DNA from: an uncultured Saprospiraceae bacterium
GTDB taxonomy: Bacteria; Bacteroidota; Bacteroidia; Chitinophagales; Saprospiraceae
DNA length: 8,113 nt
Direction of reading: 5' to 3'
NCBI GenBank assembly: GCA_938033975.1
Contig: CALHKJ010000417.1
Location: forward strand, 1-8,113
Both the position numbers and the translations under genes were made by a program. Positions 1 to 5,617 of this stretch are shown piece by piece. Numbering within the stretch: position 1 is the first letter of the stretch; every line of letters begins with the position of its first letter. The notes below the pieces were generated by a model. It was not told the origin of the DNA and searched no databases. It saw nothing but the letters and a program-made list of their open reading frames with translations.

Positions 1-76
1 CATGCAACATCATAGCAGTTACAGTACTATCTATACCGCCACTCATTGCTACCAATACTCTACCCTTTTTACTCAT
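1..76 (-). CDS. mnmA: tRNA-specific 2-thiouridylase MnmA, N-terminal fragment
   Basis: Only the first 25 codons are inside the window; the gene continues past the left edge. The peptide begins MSKKGRVLVA and then has the PP-loop ATPase motif SGGIDS at residues 12-17, followed by TVTAMMLH. MnmA uses this loop to bind ATP and adenylate U34 of the tRNAs for Lys, Glu and Gln before sulfur transfer, a cytoplasmic tRNA-modification step. The start is supported by the usual MnmA spacing, with a short basic lead, a hydrophobic beta strand and then SGGxDS. Other PP-loop enzymes (GuaA, NadE, QueC, TtcA, ThiI) share the motif, but the VAMSGGxDS context about ten residues from the start, with a short helix following, fits MnmA best. 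No Shine-Dalgarno sequence is evident, as is common in Bacteroidota. It follows the terminator of the preceding gene and so is probably transcribed independently. Confidence 0.82.
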   Translation of the reverse strand, partial: MSKKGRVLVAMSGGIDSTVTAMMLH

Positions 77-96
77 TAGGAATTTTAATTGAAGTG

Positions 97-123
97 CAAA
101 TATCTTACATTTTTTATTCCAAT
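97..123 (-). promoter_or_regulatory. possible Bacteroidota-type promoter for mnmA
   Basis: Read on the minus strand, GATATTTG (104-97) matches the Bacteroidota -7 consensus TAnnTTTG at all but the first base, and ATTG (123-120) could serve as the -33 element. The 15-nt gap between them is shorter than usual. It lies between the upstream terminator and the mnmA start, leaving a leader of about 15 nt. The assignment rests on position and a one-off motif only. Confidence 0.3.
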
Positions 124-138
124 GGACTCTTTTGACAT

Positions 139-167
139 AAAAAAAGCCAGACCGAGCTGGTCTGGCT
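139..167 (-). terminator. rho-independent terminator of the small secreted-protein gene
   Basis: A perfect 9-bp inverted repeat (AGCCAGACC at 145-153 and GGTCTGGCT at 159-167) encloses a 5-nt loop. In minus-strand orientation the hairpin runs straight into seven Ts (complement of 139-145). It sits 24 nt past the stop codon of the gene at 192-527 and ahead of mnmA, so it separates the two transcription units. On the plus strand no U-tract follows, so it is one-directional. Confidence 0.9.
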
Positions 168-191
168 ATATATTTAGACTAAATGATTGAT

Positions 192-527
192 TTATGCCTT
201 ATTAAAAACAATTGGTAGTGTATAAATTTTATTGACAGCAGCACCCTTTGCATTGATGTCTTTTCTACTCAATAAGCTTCTGATTTGATCTGAAATTTCA
301 GACTCACCAATATTGACAATTACAATCTCATTTTTTTCATTCAGAAGAAACTGAACTACCACTTTCTCAGAATCTTTTTTCATGTCAGATAAATCAATAT
401 CATCTACAAGCTCAATAATTTGCTTTCTTAATTCAGAAGGCTTTGAGTCAGGAGAATTTGCAAATGCTTGTGTGTTTGTGAAAGCAGCGACGAATAATGG
501 CAGAACAAATATTTTTAGAATTTTCAT
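192..527 (-). CDS. small secreted/periplasmic protein of unknown function
   Basis: A 111-residue protein with a clear type I signal peptide: MKILK, a hydrophobic core FVLPLFVAAF, and an A-F-A cleavage motif at residues 21-23, leaving a mature chain of about 88 residues. The mature part has no cysteine. A charged helical stretch (residues 28-52, SELRKQIIELVDDIDL) is followed by a beta-strand pair (VVVQFLLNEKNEIVIVNI, 56-73), a helix (EISDQIRSLLS, 77-87) and a last strand (YTLPIVF, 102-108). The pattern of a strand, an N-E-I turn, a strand, a helix and a strand resembles small Bacteroidota periplasmic proteins with a TonB-C-like fold; that resemblance is from memory of the family and is not proof. 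The function is unknown. The gene stands alone: a strong terminator follows and the neighbouring gene upstream points the other way. No clear promoter motif is visible in front of the start. Confidence 0.82.
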   Translation of the reverse strand: MKILKIFVLPLFVAAFTNTQAFANSPDSKPSELRKQIIELVDDIDLSDMKKDSEKVVVQFLLNEKNEIVIVNIGESEISDQIRSLLSRKDINAKGAAVNKIYTLPIVFNKA

Positions 528-584
528 GTTTATTATTTTTTAAGTTAAGAATAGTGAATTCTGTAAGCGATTATTATTTGTGTA

Positions 585-615
585 TTTGTCTGGCCAGATC
601 AATTACACCTATAGT
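585..615 (+). promoter_or_regulatory. possible promoter and palindrome ahead of the small plus-strand ORF
   Basis: TTGTCT (586-591) and TATAGT (610-615) are separated by 18 nt, close to a classical -35/-10 pair, and TTTG at 585-588 could also be a Bacteroidota -33 element. The second half of a TAnnTTTG box is missing. The spacer holds a perfect 10-bp palindrome, TCTGGCCAGA (589-598), which could be an operator between this ORF and the divergent gene at 192-527. A palindrome of this length arises by chance about once per kilobase, so support is weak. Confidence 0.28.
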
Positions 616-640
616 ACGAACAGAGTACAGGCAATGTTAC

Positions 641-778
641 ATGGAGAATGAAAAAAAGTATCGCTTTCTACGAATGACTCAAGAAGAAAGACAAAGGGTA
701 AGAACTATAAGACCAAACAAAAAGAGGAAATTTGTTGAGATGTTAACTACTTGTAAACAAGTTTCTAAAGACCTGTGA
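641..778 (+). CDS. putative small basic protein (45 aa), unrecognised
   Basis: This short ORF lies alone on the plus strand in the gap between two minus-strand genes. From the ATG at 641 it encodes 45 residues with 7 Lys and 7 Arg against 6 acidic residues. The start runs MENEKKYRFLRM, the middle has TQEERQRVR and RPNKKRKF, and the end is CKQVSKDL. The reading frame is open further upstream to 497, but that extension overlaps the gene at 192-527 antisense and encodes an unlikely Cys-rich hydrophobic stretch, so 641 is the sensible start. It has one Cys (residue 38), no signal peptide and no membrane segment; two amphipathic, charge-rich helices are likely. Such composition would fit a nucleic-acid- or ribosome-associated protein, but I do not recognise the family. 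A possible promoter lies 25-55 nt upstream. It ends 46 nt from the convergent MltA stop. A chance ORF remains possible. Confidence 0.42.
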   Translation: MENEKKYRFLRMTQEERQRVRTIRPNKKRKFVEMLTTCKQVSKDL

Positions 779-824
779 ATTTAAAGTTAGGGCTCAGTGA
801 AAACAACTAAGGCTCTTCGATATT

Positions 825-2021
825 CTATTGTAAATCTTGTGGTAGAATCATCCACAATTGACCATAATGATGCAAGTAACTTGCTTGTCTTCTTGCCTCT
901 TTTCCGACACCCATGTAAAGATCTACATGACCAGGACCTTTAATAGCAGCTCCAACATCTTGAGCTAAAACAAATCTCCACTCATGGTGACTGATTTCAT
1001 TTTCACTGTTTAGGATGGGAATATTTGCAAGTAATACAGCTCCTAGTGGAATGTGCTTTCTATCTACTGCGATTGAAATAAAGGGAGTCAGAGGAACATT
1101 ACCAGCACCAATGGGCTTGCTATCCTGTGGCGAAAAGAAAACGTAAGATTGGTTCTCGTTTAATATTTCATTGACATGATCTGGGTTTTCATCAAAATAC
1201 TTTTGTATTCTTTCAAGAGACACGCTTTTGGCTGACATGTAACCTTGATCTATCATATAGCGACCAATACTTTTATAGCTATGTTGATTGCCTCCCGCAA
1301 AAGCCAGAAGTTTTTGCTCCCCGTTTTCAAATTCTATAATACCAGAGCCTTGAACTTGCATGGTATATATACTAAACTGATCCTTTGCATAGGCAATTTC
1401 AAGATCACGACCTTTTAAAACCTCTTCTTCTACAATCTCTTTCCTGCTAGGAAGTCGCCCCTTCCAATTTACAGGATATCGATAGATTGGAAATTTAAAG
1501 ATAGAATCAGCTACTTTCCTGACCTCTAATATTGGAGTAAAGTAGCCCGTAAAATGAACATTACCTTTTTGATCTTCGCCTTGTAATTGAAAAGCTGTAA
1601 AATCCTCTAAAGATATTTCTTCATCATTTTGAACTCCTATTAAATGATTTAGTACTTCGGAGATGTGTTGTCTATTTATTTCTTTTCCATCAATTTCGAT
1701 ATCTCGAATTTTAGCATGGCGCAAAATTTTCAATTGACTTTGCAAACCTTCTTTGAAAGTGGAAGTCATTTGCGGAAGCGGAAATGAGTCTAGGATTTTA
1801 GTACTTAAGCTTGTTTGGAAAATCTGGCTGTCGTCTTTACCGTTTCCTTCAAAATCATAACCACGACCAAGCTCATTTGGGAGAGTATCTTTTACTGTTT
1901 GAGCTTCAAGGTTTGCTTCTAGGATTTCTGTTGCATCCAGGAATTCTGGCTCAGTACTATTACACTTCATTAAAAGTATAACAGCTAACGCAAAGAACAA
2001 GAAATGAACAATCTTTGGCAT
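825..2021 (-). CDS. mltA: MltA-type membrane-bound lytic murein transglycosylase
   Basis: A 398-residue enzyme that cleaves the MurNAc-GlcNAc bond of peptidoglycan with formation of 1,6-anhydro-MurNAc, acting in the periplasm at the outer membrane. The N-terminus (MPKIVHF, then a hydrophobic stretch) ends in LLMKC with Cys20, a plausible but atypical lipobox because Lys sits just before the Cys. Hallmarks of the family follow in order: TGYFTPILE (158-166), the VQGSG loop (223-227), YKSIGRYMI (249-257), YVFF (293-296), VPLTPFISIAVD (309-320) with IPLGA (324-328), and the double-psi-barrel (3D domain) motif AQDVGAAIKG (353-362) followed by VDLY. Asp355 and Asp367 are the conserved aspartates of this last region. 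Length is normal for the family, and no lesion is seen. It follows the terminator of the T9SS operon, so it is probably a separate transcription unit. No terminator of its own is visible after the stop. Confidence 0.95.
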   Translation of the reverse strand: MPKIVHFLFFALAVILLMKCNSTEPEFLDATEILEANLEAQTVKDTLPNELGRGYDFEGNGKDDSQIFQTSLSTKILDSFPLPQMTSTFKEGLQSQLKILRHAKIRDIEIDGKEINRQHISEVLNHLIGVQNDEEISLEDFTAFQLQGEDQKGNVHFTGYFTPILEVRKVADSIFKFPIYRYPVNWKGRLPSRKEIVEEEVLKGRDLEIAYAKDQFSIYTMQVQGSGIIEFENGEQKLLAFAGGNQHSYKSIGRYMIDQGYMSAKSVSLERIQKYFDENPDHVNEILNENQSYVFFSPQDSKPIGAGNVPLTPFISIAVDRKHIPLGAVLLANIPILNSENEISHHEWRFVLAQDVGAAIKGPGHVDLYMGVGKEARRQASYLHHYGQLWMILPQDLQ

Positions 2022-2091
2022 AAACTAAAGTAGATAGGAAAGAATAAAGCTGAAAATACAAAAATTAATGAATGAGAATCAATTTTTCATT

Positions 2092-2099
2092 CAAACATA
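2092..2099 (-). promoter_or_regulatory. possible -7 promoter element for mltA
   Basis: TATGTTTG on the minus strand (2099-2092) is an exact match to the Bacteroidota -7 consensus TAnnTTTG and would give an mltA leader of about 65 nt. The nearest upstream TTTG is only 14 nt away, inside the terminator stem, so the -33 element is poor. A weaker alternative box, AATTTTTG, lies closer to the gene around 2060-2070. This is motif matching only. Confidence 0.3.
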
Positions 2100-2135
2100 A
2101 AAAGAAAAGGCATCAAACTTGCGCTTGATGCCTTT
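2099..2135 (-). terminator. rho-independent terminator ending the T9SS operon
   Basis: A perfect 11-bp inverted repeat (AAAGGCATCAA at 2106-2116 and TTGATGCCTTT at 2125-2135) surrounds an 8-nt loop. On the minus strand the stem runs into TTTTCTTTTTA. It sits 20 nt past the stop of the surface-protein gene and before mltA, so it marks the end of the operon. Confidence 0.88.
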
Positions 2136-2155
2136 CATATATCTATTTGTTTTTC

Positions 2156-5100
2156 TTATTTCACTAAGGTAACATTACCCGTTTTCACAAACTCCTCTCC
2201 TTCTGCGCAATTTACACTGACACAATATCCGTATACATCAGGTGCAAGCTCAATTCCCTCAAATCTTCCATCCCAACCATTGACATTTGAATTGGATGAG
2301 TCAAAGACTGTTTCTCCCCATCTATTAAAAACCAATAAATCAAAATCATCTACTGCATTTGTATGCACTTCAAAAACATCATTGTGTCCATCTCCATTTG
2401 GTGTGAACATATTTGGAACATAGAAATTCTCAATTCTACATTGTACTTCTCTTACTTCTAAAAAGAAAGTGAATGTCTCTTCACATCCATCTGGTGAAAC
2501 CACAGTTACAGTGTAGGTCTGCTGACCAGCTGTGCTTGGAGTGACAGTAGGATTGGCACTAAATGGATCATCAAAGTCACCTGATGGACTCCACTCATAA
2601 GTTGAACCTGGAATATCTGGGTTAACCATTAGTTGTGTTGATTGTCCAAAGAAAATATCATTTGGCTCTGCTGATACTACAACGTTGTTTACCATCAAAA
2701 GAGAAACTGTATGTAAACTTGTGAAAGTACAGCCCTCCGCATTTACCGTGGTCAAAGAATAAACGGTGTTTGGACTGTTCGGCAAAATGGTTACAGTGGA
2801 CTCCGTATTAGAACCTATTATTGCTTCTTGTGGTTCCCACAAATATGTCACTCCTTCACCTTCCAAAATTGTAGATTCTAGCAGTGCTTCCTCTCCTTGA
2901 CAAAGTGCTGTTGGACCGGTAATTTCTGCTTCCACATTACTTTGGCTTACTTGAAATTCACCAGAAATTTGGCAACCATCATCAGTTGCCCCTTCTGCAA
3001 AGTAAACATTGTCACCATTGGGGAAAACGACCAGGGTATCTGTTGTACCTATAGTATTTCCATTAGCATCTAACCATTGAAAGTCATTTACATTCAATGA
3101 ATCCGTAGATGCTATTAATGTTACCTCATCACCATCACAGTAAACAGTGGAGCCACTTATTGTTGTAATTTGTATATCTTCTAAATCAGGCTCTACTATT
3201 TCAACTTGAGCTGAATTGGAACAACCAAACAAACTTGTAGAGACAACTGTATACATTCCGTAATCTTCTGCTGTTAATTCAAAATCTTCTTCAGTGCTTA
3301 TTGTATCACCATTGACATCAAGCCATACGATCATATTACCATCAGTAGTGACATCAAAAAATTGAGTTTCACCTTGGCAAAGTATAATGGCGCTTGTGTC
3401 AGGTTCAATTGATATTTCTGGGCTAGGCGCAAATAGAACATTGACAAAAGTACTACTTGGGCATTCCGGATTCAGTGGATCTGTAATGGTCAAATTAAAC
3501 ATAGTCAGTTCATCAACTGAGACTGTTGGATTTGGATCAGCTGGATCCTCCAAGATACCTTCAGGTGTACTTTCCCATAAAAATTCATAGGAAGCATTGA
3601 AGTTTGGATTTAGTGAAACTGAATCTCCTTCACATTGCACCAATGAATTGATAATGTCAATCGGAGGTCCTGATTGGACGCTTACATTTACCTGCCCGAC
3701 TGAAGTACAACCTCCAATATCAGTAACAGTAACTGTAAAAGAAGTAGGCTGAGTAACCAAAACAGTTGGACTAGGTAGTATTGGATTTATGGGAATAGAT
3801 GGATCAGATGAGGCCCACATATATGTATAAGAAGTATTAGGGCTAGGATTAAGCAATAAAGCCATCTGTGTACATTGGATCGCATTAAAGTTATCGATTT
3901 CTGGAGCTAATGGTGGACCATCGCCAGGCTCAACTGTGACCATTCCTTCTGCAGTGCATCCCGCTTCATCAGTTACTACAACCGAAAATACTGTTGTTTC
4001 AGCAATCAGCAATGAAGGACTTGTTGCAAATTGATCAAAAGATGCAGTTGGATTGGCGGACCATTCATAATTCCAATTGGGATTCCCACTTGGGTTCAGA
4101 ACAATCGGAGTCAATGAACAAGTTGAGGTAACATAGTTTGTTAAGAATGGTCCAAGTTCAGGTCCACTTACTCCTGTTACATCAAATTGCATTTCTAATT
4201 GATCGGTACATCCAGCTATATTGGTTGCTAGCAAATTTACAGTTACTGTTTGTGCTTGAGAAACAGTAATTGGAGGTGGCACTTGCGTATCATAGTTTGT
4301 AGTACCTTCATCCGTTGTAACTGACCATTGCCAAGAATCAATACCTATGCTTGTTGAGGTCAAATTTTCTATTTCAAATTCGATATCTGTATCACCGCAT
4401 CCAGTTGAACTTGCAAGAGCAAAGTTGACAGATGGATCATTTGGCTCCGAAACTGCAACTGTTGCAAAGGCAGTATCTTGACAAATCCCATCAAAGGTTA
4501 CCAAGACTATATCGTAAAGACCAGATTCTGGGAAAGTATATGAAGGATCTTCCTCCTCTGTTGTTTGACTTAAACTAGGAAAATCAAAGAACCATTGATA
4601 CTCTAAAGGGTTTCCCTGTGTTGACTCGCTCATATTTTCAAAACTCACTGTCAGTCCATCACAATTTGGATTTGGATCGACAGCAAAATCTGACAATGGT
4701 GGATCAGTACACAATCTTACATTGTATTCAAAGTCCCTTCTTGTTTCTGATATTTTTACCCCATCTCTGTATTCTTCAACACAAATTCCAACGATAAATT
4801 GTCCAACCAAGCCCGCATTTACAGTAAGTAATCCTGTCTGAGAATCTAAAGCCAAAGGAGTACCAACTCCAAGAAAATTATTTACATCAAAGCCAGAGGT
4901 AAATGTTACATTTTGAAATGGTGGAAAATATTCTGTATTTGACAATGCATCTGCGTCTGAACCTCCTTCTGTTGGTACACATAATTTATACACCAAAGAA
5001 TCACCATCTATATCTATGGCTGAGGCATCAAACTCTAAGTCTTCATTTGCGCAAGCATATACATCTGCCCAGTTTCTAAAGCGAGCAGCATTGTTACATA

Positions 5101-5602
5101 AACTTTGTGCTTCTGGTGTCAGTTCAATCCAATAGGTACCTCCTGTATCTAAAGGATCTACAACATTTAATAGTGTACTATTTCTACAGCATCTTCTAAA
5201 AGAAAGGATGTAACCAAGCTCATTAAAAGGCAAGGTAACTACTCGTACATATCTTTGTCTCTGGACACATACAGGATCGTTTAACACCCTACAAGCTACA
5301 TTGGGATCTCCTAACTGTAAAACATCTTGAACTTGGATTGTCCATTGACCGCCATCTCCTAAATCTGTCAACCAATTGTTTTCAGTATCAAAAACTTTAA
5401 CAGTAGCAAAACTGTCTAGCGCCAAGGCTTCTCCATCACCTAAGGCACAATCAACAGCAAATTCAACTGTAATTTCATACTGATCATTACCAAGGCATCT
5501 GTATTGAATATTACCACCGATCACATGCGTAGCAAGGAGGCTAGTAGAGCAAAATAACCCTAGAAAGATGGCACCGATATATTTATATAGATTAAAATTC
5601 AT
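2156..5602 (-). CDS. T9SS-secreted surface protein with PKD/Ig-like repeats and CHU_C sorting domain
   Basis: A 1148-residue surface or secreted protein. Residues 1-24 form a signal peptide (hydrophobic IGAIFLGLFCSTSLLA) and the mature chain begins THVIGGNIQYRCLG. That opening and the domain to about residue 298, with 11 cysteines including FRRCCRN (135-141), is a common N-terminal module of Bacteroidota gliding-motility-associated proteins. Two PKD-like domains follow (about 303-384 with YQWFFDF, and 390-476 with WQWSV), then about seven Ig-like repeats (480-1051). The end is a type B T9SS signal (1056-1148): FTPNGDGHNDVFEV, FNRWGETVFDS, GWDGRFEG and a final VKTGNVTLVK. By family knowledge it is exported by Sec and then through the T9SS, with secretion often depending on a PorP/SprF-type partner; such proteins act as adhesins or matrix proteins. 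The ligand is unknown. Its start lies 15 nt after the upstream stop codon, after a purine-rich stretch, which fits an operon. The frame is intact. Confidence 0.93.
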   Translation of the reverse strand: MNFNLYKYIGAIFLGLFCSTSLLATHVIGGNIQYRCLGNDQYEITVEFAVDCALGDGEALALDSFATVKVFDTENNWLTDLGDGGQWTIQVQDVLQLGDPNVACRVLNDPVCVQRQRYVRVVTLPFNELGYILSFRRCCRNSTLLNVVDPLDTGGTYWIELTPEAQSLCNNAARFRNWADVYACANEDLEFDASAIDIDGDSLVYKLCVPTEGGSDADALSNTEYFPPFQNVTFTSGFDVNNFLGVGTPLALDSQTGLLTVNAGLVGQFIVGICVEEYRDGVKISETRRDFEYNVRLCTDPPLSDFAVDPNPNCDGLTVSFENMSESTQGNPLEYQWFFDFPSLSQTTEEEDPSYTFPESGLYDIVLVTFDGICQDTAFATVAVSEPNDPSVNFALASSTGCGDTDIEFEIENLTSTSIGIDSWQWSVTTDEGTTNYDTQVPPPITVSQAQTVTVNLLATNIAGCTDQLEMQFDVTGVSGPELGPFLTNYVTSTCSLTPIVLNPSGNPNWNYEWSANPTASFDQFATSPSLLIAETTVFSVVVTDEAGCTAEGMVTVEPGDGPPLAPEIDNFNAIQCTQMALLLNPSPNTSYTYMWASSDPSIPINPILPSPTVLVTQPTSFTVTVTDIGGCTSVGQVNVSVQSGPPIDIINSLVQCEGDSVSLNPNFNASYEFLWESTPEGILEDPADPNPTVSVDELTMFNLTITDPLNPECPSSTFVNVLFAPSPEISIEPDTSAIILCQGETQFFDVTTDGNMIVWLDVNGDTISTEEDFELTAEDYGMYTVVSTSLFGCSNSAQVEIVEPDLEDIQITTISGSTVYCDGDEVTLIASTDSLNVNDFQWLDANGNTIGTTDTLVVFPNGDNVYFAEGATDDGCQISGEFQVSQSNVEAEITGPTALCQGEEALLESTILEGEGVTYLWEPQEAIIGSNTESTVTILPNSPNTVYSLTTVNAEGCTFTSLHTVSLLMVNNVVVSAEPNDIFFGQSTQLMVNPDIPGSTYEWSPSGDFDDPFSANPTVTPSTAGQQTYTVTVVSPDGCEETFTFFLEVREVQCRIENFYVPNMFTPNGDGHNDVFEVHTNAVDDFDLLVFNRWGETVFDSSNSNVNGWDGRFEGIELAPDVYGYCVSVNCAEGEEFVKTGNVTLVK
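2159..2437 (-). other. type B T9SS C-terminal sorting domain (CHU_C)
   Basis: This is the DNA for residues 1056-1148 of the surface protein. The diagnostic blocks are YVPNMFTPNGDGHNDVF, a strand DLLVFNRWGETVFDS, GWDGRFEG, and APDVYGYCVSVNC followed by the terminal GNVTLVK strand. This domain directs transport across the outer membrane by the T9SS. The pair Cys1127/Cys1132 on the last hairpin is not part of the usual core motif. Confidence 0.92.
2450..4165 (-). repeat. tandem Ig-like protein repeats, about seven copies
   Basis: These are repeats at protein level, encoding residues 480-1051 of the surface protein in units of about 80 residues. Each unit has an early C-x-G-[DE]-x-x-x-L type strand (for example CEGDSVSL, CDGDEVTL, CQGEEALL), a central Y-x-[FWY]-x-W strand, a P-[ST]-[VL] strand, and a late strand T-V-[TV]-x-x-x-G-C. 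Cys pairs fall at 495/549, 577/632, 657/714, 742/794, 822/877 and 901/958; the seventh unit has only Cys1040. The copies are diverged, so I see no long near-identical DNA repeat and no sign of recent duplication. Confidence 0.75.
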
Positions 5603-5617
5603 CTTTATTATTTTCTC

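Noticed and set aside
497..640. Upstream extension of the plus-strand small ORF to an ATG at 497
   Set aside because: It would overlap the start of the secreted-protein gene in antisense and adds an implausible Cys/Phe-rich stretch; the internal ATG at 641 removes the overlap.
749..762. Inverted repeat ACTTGT-AA-ACAAGT considered as a terminator
   Set aside because: The loop is too small, the stem is AT-rich, there is no T-tract on either strand, and it lies inside the small ORF.
3387..3590. 67-codon plus-strand open frame
   Set aside because: It lies wholly antisense within the large surface-protein gene, which has clear family domains across this region.
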